Shown piece by piece: positions 1 to 7,815 of a DNA stretch of 18,578 nt. A model generated the notes under the pieces. That model worked only from the letters and a program-made list of their open reading frames with translations, was not told the DNA's origin and searched no databases. Each line of letters starts with the position of its first letter. Within the stretch, counting starts at the first letter, position 1. The DNA is from Tannerellaceae bacterium (GTDB lineage Bacteria; Bacteroidota; Bacteroidia; Bacteroidales; Tannerellaceae), in assembly GCA_031273385.1 (NCBI GenBank), contig JAISRY010000124.1, forward strand, positions 1 through 18,578. The letters are read 5' to 3'. The position numbers and the translations under genes were made by a program.

Positions 1-22
1 ACAACTTTAAAACTACATACTT

Positions 23-1336
23 ATGGTTACAAGACGGAATTTTTTGCGCCAAACGGTTTCGGCGATCGCTGCCGGGGTCGTTGTTCCTTCGGCTTTTGGA
101 GGGGAGTATCCGAAAGCATATCCTGTGGGGGCGAACGATAGGATAAGGGTAGGGCTGATCGGGTGCCGGAGTATGGGATGGAGCGACTTGTCGGATTTCC
201 TGATTCACCCGGAAGCCGACTGCGTGGCGCTCTGTGATGTCGACCGGAAAATATTGGAAACGAGGGCGGAAGAGGTGAAGAAACTGCGTCATGCGGCGCC
301 TGATATCTATGGCGATTACAGGCGGTTGCTGGACAGGAAAGATATTGATGCCGTCATTATCGGTACGCCCGACCATTGGCATTGTTTGCAGATGACGGAC
401 GCTTGCGCGGCGGGGAAAGATGTGTATGTGGAGAAGCCGGTAGCCAATTCCATGGCGGAATGTGATGCGATGGTCGCCGCGGCAAAGAGATACGGCAGGG
501 TGGTGCAGGTTGGGCAACAACAACGCAGCGGAAACCACTGGCACGAAATGAAACGGTATATCGACACCGGGAAATTGGGGAAGATTGCCCGTGCGGAGGT
601 GTGGGGGAACTTCAACTATGGCGCCCTGTCGGCGCCTCTTCCGGACAGCGCCGTACCGGAGGGCGTCGACTTCGATATGTGGCTGGGGCCTGCGCCGGCA
701 CGGTCGTTCAATGCCGGGCGTTTTCATGGGTCGTGGCGTATGTTCTGGGATTATGGCGGCGGACTGCTGACGGATTGGGGCGTTCACCTGCTGGATATGG
801 CGCTGTGGGGGATGAACGTGACGGGTATGCCGGACAGGGTCATGAGCGCTGGGGGCAGGTTCGCCTTTCCGCAGAACGCTCCCGAGACGTTCGATACCCT
901 GTCCGTTATTTATGCGTTTAAGGATTTCCTGATCCAGTGGAGCCATGTCGCAGGGACGGAAACGGGGCCTTATAACCGCAACTACGGGATCGCTTTTAAA
1001 GGGACGAACGGCACGCTGGTGGCCAATCGCGAAAGCTGGGAGGTGATACCGGAAAAGGACAGGGTCGAAGCGGTCGTTTCGCTGCCTGATTTCCAGGATC
1101 ATAAAGGCCATGTCACCAACTTCCTTACCTGTATGAAAAGCCGTGACTTCAATACGGCCTGTACGATAGATAACGGAAGTTTGTGTGCCAAATATGCGCA
1201 TCTGGGCAATATCTCCGCCAGGGTCGGGGCGGCCTTAACGTATGACGACCGGAAGAAAACGTTTAACAACAGGGAGGCGGACAGGCTTTTCAAGCCCAAT
1301 TACCGCAGCCCGTGGGTTTTCCCCGAAATAAAATAG
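23..1336 (+). CDS. Tat-exported Gfo/Idh/MocA family oxidoreductase
   Basis: Predicted NAD(P)-dependent sugar oxidoreductase of 437 residues. The N-terminus carries a twin-arginine motif (TRRNFLRQ, residues 3-10) and a hydrophobic stretch to about residue 26, so it should be exported folded by the Tat system to the periplasm. A Rossmann nucleotide-binding loop is at about residues 42-52 (GLIGCRSMG) with an acidic residue after the second strand (CDVD, 71-74). The family signature EKP lies at 137-139 and is preceded by GTPDHWH (114-120). A glycine-rich segment followed by DWGVHLLDMALW (251-262) is typical of the C-terminal substrate domain. Such enzymes oxidise or epimerise sugars or act as NAD-dependent glycosidases; the substrate is unknown. 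The next gene, a rhamnosidase-like glycosidase, starts 5 bp downstream, so the two are probably co-transcribed and act on the same glycan. Only 22 bp precede the gene, so its promoter is not visible. Confidence 0.93.
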   Translation: MVTRRNFLRQTVSAIAAGVVVPSAFGGEYPKAYPVGANDRIRVGLIGCRSMGWSDLSDFLIHPEADCVALCDVDRKILETRAEEVKKLRHAAPDIYGDYRRLLDRKDIDAVIIGTPDHWHCLQMTDACAAGKDVYVEKPVANSMAECDAMVAAAKRYGRVVQVGQQQRSGNHWHEMKRYIDTGKLGKIARAEVWGNFNYGALSAPLPDSAVPEGVDFDMWLGPAPARSFNAGRFHGSWRMFWDYGGGLLTDWGVHLLDMALWGMNVTGMPDRVMSAGGRFAFPQNAPETFDTLSVIYAFKDFLIQWSHVAGTETGPYNRNYGIAFKGTNGTLVANRESWEVIPEKDRVEAVVSLPDFQDHKGHVTNFLTCMKSRDFNTACTIDNGSLCAKYAHLGNISARVGAALTYDDRKKTFNNREADRLFKPNYRSPWVFPEIK

Positions 1337-1341
1337 GCTTT

Positions 1342-2976
1342 ATGAAAAAGATCGTCTTAGCCCTTGCGGTAGGTATGGGCGTTGCATTTTCCTCTTTCGG
1401 ACAGGATTTTTACAGTCCGGGCGAGCGTGATTACTGGTTGCAAAAGGCGCAGGAATATCTGCCCGAGCTGACGGAAAGGGTGGTGACGCCCAAGGGTGTC
1501 GTCGATATTGTGGGGGACGCCTCCTGTTTCCAGGGGTGGAAAGCGGTGTCCTCTTCTTCCATACAGGCCTTTTACGAAAGGCCGTTGAAATCCCAATCCG
1601 GGGTTGTCCTTGATTTTGGCGATCATCTGACCGGATACTTTACGATTGTTGTCTCTCCAATGAACAGTACTCCCGATGCGCCGGCACGGATTAAATTTAC
1701 GTTCGGGGAGGTACCTTCCGAGCTGGCGACGCCGTTTGACCCCTACCGGGGCGGCTTGGGGCGTGCCTGGTTGCAGGATGAGACGGTGACGGTGATGACG
1801 GTTCCCGATACGATTACGATTCCCCGCCGCCTGGCTTTCCGGTATGTCAAGGTGGAGCTGCTTCACGCGCCGAATTATGAGTTTACGGTCTCCCACGCTT
1901 CCTGCAAAGCCGTGACGTCGGTGTCGGCCACGCCGGAGCCGTTGCCGGCTACCGTCCCCCCACTGATCAGGGATATCGACCGCGTAGGGTTGAACACGCT
2001 GAAGGAGTGTATGCAAACCGTTTATGAAGACGGGCCGAAGCGCGACCAGCGGCTTTGGATCGGCGACCTGTACCTGGAGGCGTTGGCCAATATGTATTCG
2101 TTTAAACAGCATGGCCTGACGAAGCGTTGCCTTTACCTGCTGGCCGCCCTGGCGGATGAAAGCGGCTACCTGAATGCCTCGGTTTTCGAGCGGCCTTACC
2201 CCCATCCACAGGCAAAGCAGATGCTCTATGATTACGCCCTGCTGTATAATGTCGCCCTGAAAAACTACCTGGAGGCGACGGGAGACCGGCAAACGGCGGA
2301 AGATCTGTGGAAAGTGGCCAAAAGGCAACTGGATATAGCGGCGCCCTATTTGCAGGACAATGGGCTGTTGGACTTTGAGAAAGCGAACAAGGATTACTGG
2401 ATCTTTTTCGACTGGCGGGACGGGCTGCATCGTGAAACGGCCTTTCAGGGCGTCACGATTTATGCCTATCAACAGACCTTGGAATTGGCGAAGCTACTGG
2501 GCATGGAAAAGGAGGTCGCCCATTTGCCCGGGCACATAAAACGAATGACCGCCGCCGCCCGCAAATACTTGTATGATAAGAAGACGGGACTGTTTACAGG
2601 TACTGCGAACAAGCAGGTGTCCTATACCTCGCAGGTATGGATGATTCTCAGCGGCGTGGCCACAAAAGCGGAAGCGCAACGCGCCATACGGGCGTTGCAG
2701 ACGGCAAAAGGGGTGGTACGCCCGGGTACGCCTTACGCCTACCATTATTATATACAGTCGTTGGTCGACTGCGGCATGGAGGCGGAAGCGAAAGAGGCGT
2801 TGACCGGCTATTGGGGAGGGATGGTGCAGAAAGGCGCCGACACGTTCTGGGAGGCATACGACCCGGAGAACGACAGGCTCTCCCCCTACGGGTTCTTCCC
2901 GATCAACAGCTATTGCCATGCGTGGAGCTGTACGCCGGTGTACTTTATACGCAAATACCCCGGTATTTTTCAGTAA
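1342..2976 (+). CDS. GH78-like alpha-L-rhamnosidase family protein (six-hairpin glycosidase)
   Basis: Predicted exported glycosidase of 544 residues. I place the start at 1342 (MKKIVLALAVG) rather than the in-frame ATG at 1312, because only the later start gives a clean signal peptide (cleavage near residue 20, SSFG/Q) and avoids overlapping the upstream gene. An N-terminal beta-sandwich-like part (about 45-190) precedes an alpha/alpha-barrel. The barrel contains DGPKRDQRLWIGD (230-242), which corresponds to the D-x-P-x-R-[DE]-E-R-L-G-W-x-G-D motif of GH78 rhamnosidases. TFWEAYDP (501-508) holds the likely general-base Glu504 and is followed by the SYCHAWSCTP segment. The protein is shorter than most GH78 enzymes (often 700-1000 residues). 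At the place of the usual acid Glu there is Asp/Gln, so activity or specificity may differ. It lies 5 bp after the oxidoreductase and is probably in the same operon. The fold is fairly sure; rhamnose specificity is inference. Confidence 0.85.
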   Translation: MKKIVLALAVGMGVAFSSFGQDFYSPGERDYWLQKAQEYLPELTERVVTPKGVVDIVGDASCFQGWKAVSSSSIQAFYERPLKSQSGVVLDFGDHLTGYFTIVVSPMNSTPDAPARIKFTFGEVPSELATPFDPYRGGLGRAWLQDETVTVMTVPDTITIPRRLAFRYVKVELLHAPNYEFTVSHASCKAVTSVSATPEPLPATVPPLIRDIDRVGLNTLKECMQTVYEDGPKRDQRLWIGDLYLEALANMYSFKQHGLTKRCLYLLAALADESGYLNASVFERPYPHPQAKQMLYDYALLYNVALKNYLEATGDRQTAEDLWKVAKRQLDIAAPYLQDNGLLDFEKANKDYWIFFDWRDGLHRETAFQGVTIYAYQQTLELAKLLGMEKEVAHLPGHIKRMTAAARKYLYDKKTGLFTGTANKQVSYTSQVWMILSGVATKAEAQRAIRALQTAKGVVRPGTPYAYHYYIQSLVDCGMEAEAKEALTGYWGGMVQKGADTFWEAYDPENDRLSPYGFFPINSYCHAWSCTPVYFIRKYPGIFQ

Positions 2977-2988
2977 AGATATAATTCA

Positions 2989-2996
2989 TATATTTG
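2989..2996 (+). promoter_or_regulatory. TATATTTG, Bacteroides -7-like box directly before the synthetase gene
   Basis: This is an exact match to the Bacteroides -7 consensus TAnnTTTG, ending 4 bp before the ATG at 3001. No TTG is visible 19-21 bp upstream; the run there is TTTTTC. If used, transcription would begin at or very near the start codon, giving a leaderless or nearly leaderless message. It could equally be chance in AT-rich DNA. Confidence 0.3.
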
Positions 2997-3000
2997 CGCT

Positions 3001-4665
3001 ATGATAAAAGAAAACTTTATAAAACTCTATGAGGATAGTTTCAGGGATAACTGGGATTTGCCGGCAGTGACGGATTACAGTAAAGGTACGGGGTTTACCT
3101 TTGGGGAGGTGGCCGAAGAGATCGCCAGGATACATATTATACTCGATACCTGCCAGGTCAGGCACGGGGATAAGATCGCCCTGGTCGGGAAAGACTGTTC
3201 CCGCTGGTGTATCGCCTATATGGCGGTGGTGACATACGGGGCGATCGTCGTCCCTATTTTGCAGGATTTCAACCCGAACGATATCCATCATATCATCAAC
3301 CATTCCGAGTCGACGTTCCTGTTTGTCAGCGACCGCATCTGGGATTCGCTGGAAGAGGAGAAGATCGGGGATATCCGCGGCGTCTTTTCCCTGTCCGACT
3401 TCCGCTGCCTGCACCAGCGCGACGGGGAGAGTATCCAGCGGCTGATGAAAGAGCTGGATCAGCGGATGGAGGAAAAGTACCCCGGCGGCTTCACGAAAGA
3501 GGATATCAAGTATGCCGAGATAGACAACGAAGAGGTCGTCCTGCTGAATTATACCTCCGGGACGACCGGGTTCAGCAAAGGCGTCATGCTGACGGGGAAT
3601 AACCTGGCGGGGAATGTGACCTACGCCCGAACGCTCGACGTCATCTTCCGCGGGGAGAGCATGGTCTGCTTCCTGCCCCTTGCCCATGCCTACAGTTGCG
3701 CGTTCAACTTTCTGGTACCGATGGCCTTTGGTGCGCACGTCTATTTCCTGGGGAAAGCGCCCTCTCCCAAGATCTTGCTGAAAGCGTTTGAAGAGATCAA
3801 GCCCCACCTGATTATTTCTGTTCCCCTGATATTGGAAAAGATCTATAAGAAGATGATCCTTCCCCAATTGAGTAAACGTACGATGAAGCTGGCGTTGAAT
3901 ATCCCGCTGCTCGATTCGCGTATCTATGCCCAGATCCGCAAACACCTGGTGGATGCGATGGGAGGGCGTTTCCGTGAAGTGATCATAGGAGGCGCGGCCA
4001 TGAATGAGGAGGTGACCGATTTCCTGCACAGGATAAAATTCCCCTTTACGATCGGGTATGGGATGACCGAATGTGCGCCGCTGATCAGCTATGACAGCAA
4101 CAGGGACTTTATCCCCGGTTCGTGCGGACAGGTATTGAAAGGCATTATGGATGTGCGCATCGATTCGGACGACCCCCTGACCAAGGTGGGCGAGATACAG
4201 GTGCGCGGCGAGAATGTGATGAAAGGGTATTACAAGAACCGCGAAGCGACGGATCTAGCCTTTACCGCAGACGGCTGGCTGCATACCGGCGACCTGGGGA
4301 CGATCGACCAGGACAAACGCATCTATATCAGGGGAAGGTGTAAGACCCTGATCCTGGGGCCGAGCGGACAGAATATCTATCCCGAAGAGATCGAATCGAA
4401 ACTGAACAACCTGCCTTTCATCATGGAAAGCCTGGTGATCGAAAAGAATAACAAGCTGATCGGACTGGTCTACCCCGACTATGACGCCATGGACAGCACC
4501 GGTATCTCCCATGAAGATTTACTCGTCATCATGGAACAAAACTGCAAGGAGCTGAACAAGCTTCAGGCTCATTATGAGCGCCTTTCCGAGCTGCAATTGT
4601 ACCCTACCGAGTTTGAGAAAACACCTAAAAAGAGTATAAAGCGGTATCTGTACAGCAATTATTGA
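3001..4665 (+). CDS. AMP-binding protein, long-chain acyl-CoA synthetase type
   Basis: Cytoplasmic adenylate-forming enzyme of 554 residues that should activate a carboxylate, probably a fatty acid, to acyl-AMP and then acyl-CoA. All core motifs of the ANL superfamily are present: the phosphate loop YTSGTTGFSKG (184-194), the A5 motif YGMTE (353-357), HTGDLG (428-433) and RGR (444-446). The C-terminal lysine motif TPKKSIKR (541-548) supplies the catalytic Lys, most likely Lys544. No signal peptide or membrane segment is seen. The length is at the short end for bacterial long-chain acyl-CoA ligases (about 550-600). The gene begins 24 bp after the glycosidase and could be read through from it or start from the -7-like box just before it. 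The chain length of the substrate cannot be read from the sequence, and an aryl or other acid substrate remains possible. Confidence 0.93.
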   Translation: MIKENFIKLYEDSFRDNWDLPAVTDYSKGTGFTFGEVAEEIARIHIILDTCQVRHGDKIALVGKDCSRWCIAYMAVVTYGAIVVPILQDFNPNDIHHIINHSESTFLFVSDRIWDSLEEEKIGDIRGVFSLSDFRCLHQRDGESIQRLMKELDQRMEEKYPGGFTKEDIKYAEIDNEEVVLLNYTSGTTGFSKGVMLTGNNLAGNVTYARTLDVIFRGESMVCFLPLAHAYSCAFNFLVPMAFGAHVYFLGKAPSPKILLKAFEEIKPHLIISVPLILEKIYKKMILPQLSKRTMKLALNIPLLDSRIYAQIRKHLVDAMGGRFREVIIGGAAMNEEVTDFLHRIKFPFTIGYGMTECAPLISYDSNRDFIPGSCGQVLKGIMDVRIDSDDPLTKVGEIQVRGENVMKGYYKNREATDLAFTADGWLHTGDLGTIDQDKRIYIRGRCKTLILGPSGQNIYPEEIESKLNNLPFIMESLVIEKNNKLIGLVYPDYDAMDSTGISHEDLLVIMEQNCKELNKLQAHYERLSELQLYPTEFEKTPKKSIKRYLYSNY

Positions 4666-4685
4666 TTAAAAAATATTTCAAATAT

Positions 4686-4718
4686 GTTGTACAATATGTT
4701 TTTTATGCACTACATTTG
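4686..4718 (+). promoter_or_regulatory. Bacteroides-type promoter for the small lipoprotein gene
   Basis: TTG at 4687-4689 and TACATTTG at 4711-4718 are 21 bp apart, an exact match to the Bacteroides housekeeping sigma consensus. The predicted transcript starts a few bases past 4720, leaving a leader of about 40 nt before 4763. An 8-bp palindrome TTGTACAA (4687-4694) inside a longer imperfect AT-rich palindrome overlaps the -33 element and could be an operator. Confidence 0.72.
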
Positions 4719-4762
4719 TGCTGTTTTATAACATAAAATAATAGGTATTATAAACGTAGTAA

Positions 4763-4993
4763 ATGAAGTGTAAAATGAAAAGATTAGTAGCTTTTGTAGC
4801 CGTTGTCGCAGCGATAACGTTCACATCCTGTGGTAACAAAACGTCTGAATCCACGGGTTCGGTAGCGGAAAATGAAACAGAAACCGTCGTCGTAGAAGAA
4901 ACTGCTTCCGAAGCAGTGGACGGAAGCGAAGCGGCGGATTCTACAGAAACCGTTGAAACGCCTGCGGAAACCGTTGAAACGCCCGCCGAATAA
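4763..4993 (+). CDS. Small acidic lipoprotein
   Basis: Hypothetical lipoprotein of 76 residues, or 72 if the second ATG at 4775 is used; neither has a clear Shine-Dalgarno. A hydrophobic signal segment ends in a lipobox with the modified Cys at residue 23 (TFTSCG). The mature part of about 53 residues is almost entirely Glu, Thr, Ser, Val and Ala and strongly acidic, ending in two copies of TVETPAE. It has the look of an intrinsically disordered, membrane-tethered tail rather than a folded enzyme. A textbook promoter lies 45 bp upstream and a strong terminator 29 bp downstream, so it is probably made as a short abundant mRNA. The TonB-dependent receptor gene begins 83 bp after it, suggesting possible partial co-transcription. 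No family is recognised and the function is unknown. Confidence 0.82.
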   Translation: MKCKMKRLVAFVAVVAAITFTSCGNKTSESTGSVAENETETVVVEETASEAVDGSEAADSTETVETPAETVETPAE

Positions 4994-5021
4994 CCTTTGG
5001 CAGGGGTATTGAAAACAGTCG

Positions 5022-5051
5022 GTCTGTATGTGTTGCATACAGACTTTTTTT
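5022..5051 (+). terminator. Rho-independent terminator after the small lipoprotein
   Basis: A perfect 9-bp stem (GTCTGTATG, loop TGTTG, CATACAGAC) is followed by seven T residues at 5045-5051. It ends 25 bp before the receptor start at 5077, with no room for a promoter between them. It must therefore be partly read through or act as an attenuator in front of the receptor. Confidence 0.88.
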
Positions 5052-5076
5052 AAACTAATAAATGGAGCTAAACACT

Positions 5077-7134
5077 ATGAAATTAAATGTACTTCTTCTC
5101 CTGCCGGCTTTCCTTTCCATCAGCGGGCGGGCGTATACACAATCGGAAGCGGACACCACCCTGCTTCTTCAGGACATCCCGGTGCTGGGAAAAGGCTTTG
5201 GCGGAATCAGCGGGGGAGAAACGAAACGGTTGGAGGTGGAACATAACTTAAGTGCGGTAAACGGAAGCGTGGCGGATGCGTTCCGCCAGTTGCCGTCGCT
5301 GGTGACGGACATCGAGGGAGGCGTCGTCTTCCGGGGATCGGGCAAAACGGGTATGCTGCTGAACAATGTCCCTTACGGGCTGTTGGAAGAATATAACGGC
5401 GATGCATTGATCCAGCTTCCCGCCCTTTTCTTTCAGCCGGTGACGGTCTCTTCATTTCCTCCGGTCATGGTTATGCCCGATGGGGATGCCGGGCTGGTGA
5501 ACCTTTCACCCGCCGTCTATACGGCTTCGGACAGCCCTTTGCAGGTCATGATGGGCGCCGGGCTGGAGAAACGGTATCATGCCGGGGCGGTCGTCAACCT
5601 GCATCCCGGGAAGTTCCACCTCGTAGGGAAATATGCCTACCGGAAAGAATACCGGAAGCGGGAGTTTCAGAAAACGACCGAAAACAGCGCCGGCTCGACC
5701 GAACTGGATAACGCCGCCTCAGCCCGTCCGGATATCCACCTGGCCGACCTGTCGGTAGGGTACGACCTCTCCCCGAAAGACGCGCTGACGTTCTATGGCC
5801 TCTATTACCGGATGGCCTACGACCGCTACGGAGGGATCAACAATACAAGGAGAAACGGCGCCGGCGAGATCCTGAACAAAATGCTCCGCCACCGGAACAA
5901 CCGGCAGGAGCAAGAGGCTTACGCCATCGAATCGCGCTGGGTACGCCGCTTCCAAGACCCGCAGGAAAAGCTGGAAGCGCTCTTGAATTTCAACGACTTC
6001 ACCTATGACGAAGACAACCATTTCCAGAACGAACGAGCCGGAGCGGGGATCGTCGCCGAAGACAGGCTGTTCGTCGACCATGGGAAAAAGAACTATAACG
6101 GAACTGTTTCCTACCGGAAGAGAGTCCTGGAGGAATGGTTCCTTACCGGCGGATATACCGGACGGTTCAGGGATGAAGCGTATCAATCGGAAGCGTCGGA
6201 CAAGAGGGGGGAAGAGTGGCCGCGCAATGAACAGAAATCTACGGATTATACGTTCAACCGCTTCACAAACATCCTCTTTGCCTCCGTCGAAAGGAGCTTT
6301 GGACAGTTCCGGATGGAAGCCGGCGCACAGGCGGAACACAGCCGGCAAAACGTAAAAGGAACAAAAGAGGCGCAGACCCATCTGTATCCGAGGCTGAAAC
6401 TCTCCTACGCCCTAAGGCCGTCGAGCGAAATCAGGCTGAGTTACCTGCAGCGCGTCATCCGCCCTAACGGGATAGACCTGAACCCCTTTGTCGACTATAG
6501 CGATGCGACGCACGTCATCCAGGGTAATCCGGCGTTGGAGAATGAGTTTATCCACTCGATAGAACTTGCCGGGCAATTCGGCGCCCCCCTGTTCCGCCTG
6601 TCGCCGGCACTCTACTACCGGAACAGGACGAACCGGATCATGGAGATGGCCGCCGAACAGGACGGACAAACGGTTTGGCGGAAAGAGAATATCGGGAATA
6701 ACCAAACCGTAGGGTTTGAATTGTCGGCCAACTGGAATCCGCTGAAACCATTGGCTGTAGGCTTCTCAGGCGATGCCTATTGGGACGAGATAGACGGCCG
6801 GATGGTCGGCTACGGCACGCGGAAATCCCGCCTCTGCTTAGACGTAAAAGGCAACGTCAATCTCTCCCTGACGCCCACTACGGCGCTCCAGGTAGATGGG
6901 TTTTATATCTCCAGCCAGCTGACCCCGCAAGGCGAAATCAAGAGCCGTTATACGGTCAATGCCGGAGTATCCCAGTACCTGTTCGCCCGTAGACTGCGTG
7001 CAAACCTCAGTATCAATAACCTGTTCGATAGCCTGAAAGAGGTTACCCTTATTGATACGGAAGCCATGCGGATGAGACAGGTGAGAAACCGTGACCCGCG
7101 CGTCTTACTCCTTTACCTTACTTTCGTATATTGA
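5077..7134 (+). CDS. TonB-dependent receptor, outer-membrane beta-barrel family
   Basis: Outer-membrane receptor of 685 residues. The start at 5077 (MKLNVLLLLPAF) is preferred over 5062: GGAG at 5064-5067 lies at good spacing for 5077 and would be inside the coding part of the longer version. A signal peptide runs to about residue 22. A plug domain follows at about 45-130 (ADAFRQLPSLVTDIEGGVVFRG, then LLNNVPYG). The remainder has the alternating aromatic/polar pattern of a 22-strand OMP_b-brl_3 barrel and ends in an aromatic residue (LTFVY). There is no SusC-type carboxypeptidase-like N-terminal domain, no STN domain and no SusD partner nearby. It is therefore more likely a siderophore, metal or cofactor transporter than a polysaccharide importer, but the ligand is unknown. 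The final 30 bp overlap the convergent downstream gene. It lies behind a terminator, so expression is probably attenuated. Confidence 0.9.
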   Translation: MKLNVLLLLPAFLSISGRAYTQSEADTTLLLQDIPVLGKGFGGISGGETKRLEVEHNLSAVNGSVADAFRQLPSLVTDIEGGVVFRGSGKTGMLLNNVPYGLLEEYNGDALIQLPALFFQPVTVSSFPPVMVMPDGDAGLVNLSPAVYTASDSPLQVMMGAGLEKRYHAGAVVNLHPGKFHLVGKYAYRKEYRKREFQKTTENSAGSTELDNAASARPDIHLADLSVGYDLSPKDALTFYGLYYRMAYDRYGGINNTRRNGAGEILNKMLRHRNNRQEQEAYAIESRWVRRFQDPQEKLEALLNFNDFTYDEDNHFQNERAGAGIVAEDRLFVDHGKKNYNGTVSYRKRVLEEWFLTGGYTGRFRDEAYQSEASDKRGEEWPRNEQKSTDYTFNRFTNILFASVERSFGQFRMEAGAQAEHSRQNVKGTKEAQTHLYPRLKLSYALRPSSEIRLSYLQRVIRPNGIDLNPFVDYSDATHVIQGNPALENEFIHSIELAGQFGAPLFRLSPALYYRNRTNRIMEMAAEQDGQTVWRKENIGNNQTVGFELSANWNPLKPLAVGFSGDAYWDEIDGRMVGYGTRKSRLCLDVKGNVNLSLTPTTALQVDGFYISSQLTPQGEIKSRYTVNAGVSQYLFARRLRANLSINNLFDSLKEVTLIDTEAMRMRQVRNRDPRVLLLYLTFVY

Positions 7135-7623
7135 GCGAAGGGTGACGGTCACGTAACCGAAGACCAACCCGATCATACAATAAATTATTTCCGTGAATGC
7201 CGCCTTAGCAAAGGTGGCTTCCGGAACATAATTCATAAAGGCAAAAAAGGCTCCCGCCCCGATAAACAGCGCAGGGATGAGCGAAGTCCATTCATTCCTT
7301 TCAAAGAAAATAACGGCACAGGCAATGACGCCTACGGCTAAAGGCACGGCGCAGAAACCAAGCGAAGCGGCCAACGAACCTCCCATCAGCATAATCAGAA
7401 TAGAAGCGCCGATACCGACGGCATAAGCGATAAAGGATTTGATCCCTCCTTTCACTGTCCCGCCGGCAAAGAAATAGACAGCCCACGACTGGAAACAGAT
7501 CCAGCTAAAACCAACATTACTTTCAGGAGGCATCGAAGGAGCTAACAACTGATCGACCACCTGAATGGCAAACGCCAACACGCCAATAAGAACCGGGATT
7601 AAAACAAATTTTTTAAGTGACAT
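7105..7623 (-). CDS. DUF1097-type integral membrane protein
   Basis: Inner-membrane protein of 172 residues with about six hydrophobic segments (roughly residues 5-22, 40-56, 62-80, 88-106, 114-131 and 145-163). The pattern SWICFQSWAVYFFAGGTVKGGIKS near residues 40-63, with glycines in the helices, resembles the DUF1097 family (E. coli YcdZ-like), whose role is not established. The length fits that family. It has its own strong promoter 48 bp upstream. Its last ten codons overlap the 3' end of the TonB-dependent receptor on the other strand. No substrate can be proposed. Confidence 0.82.
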   Translation of the reverse strand: MSLKKFVLIPVLIGVLAFAIQVVDQLLAPSMPPESNVGFSWICFQSWAVYFFAGGTVKGGIKSFIAYAVGIGASILIMLMGGSLAASLGFCAVPLAVGVIACAVIFFERNEWTSLIPALFIGAGAFFAFMNYVPEATFAKAAFTEIIYCMIGLVFGYVTVTLRSIYESKVKE

Positions 7624-7670
7624 AAGATTAACTATTAAGTTATAAATTAAAAGGGTTTATACTAAAGCCG

Positions 7671-7700
7671 CAAATATACAAGATAAAAATGATTTTCCAA
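7671..7700 (-). promoter_or_regulatory. Bacteroides-type promoter for the DUF1097-type gene
   Basis: Read on the minus strand, TTG (7700-7698) and TATATTTG (7678-7671) are 19 bp apart, an exact consensus match. The predicted start is near 7665, giving a leader of about 40 nt before the ATG at 7623. Confidence 0.72.
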
Positions 7701-7716
7701 AAAATGTTCTTTAAAA

Positions 7717-7764
7717 GACAAGGTCAACACATTAAATTTATTGTTTTAATGCGTTGACCCTGTC
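7717..7764 (-). repeat. 20-bp-arm inverted repeat (hairpin)
   Basis: Arms 7717-7736 and 7745-7764 pair over 20 positions with two mismatches and an 8-nt loop. Read as minus-strand RNA both mismatches become G-U pairs; on the plus strand they are A-C clashes. This favours function in a leftward RNA. A weak T run (CTTTT) follows on the minus strand, so it may be a weak leftward terminator upstream of the DUF1097 promoter. Confidence 0.55.
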
Positions 7765-7815
7765 GACCCTCCGGTCAAATACACCCGTCAACATGGAATT
7801 TAATGCAGGGCGCGC

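Noticed and set aside
1357..2472. Long antisense open frame (371 codons) under the glycosidase
   Set aside because: It is an Arg/Gln/His-rich shadow frame of a clear GC-biased gene; the plus-strand protein has the family motifs.
2986..4029. Long antisense open frame (347 codons) under the acyl-CoA synthetase
   Set aside because: The sense strand carries all adenylation motifs; the antisense product has no domain or signal.
7135..7160. Short GGTGACGGTCACG hairpin as terminator of the receptor gene
   Set aside because: The stem is too short, has no T run, and lies in the coding sequence of the opposite gene.
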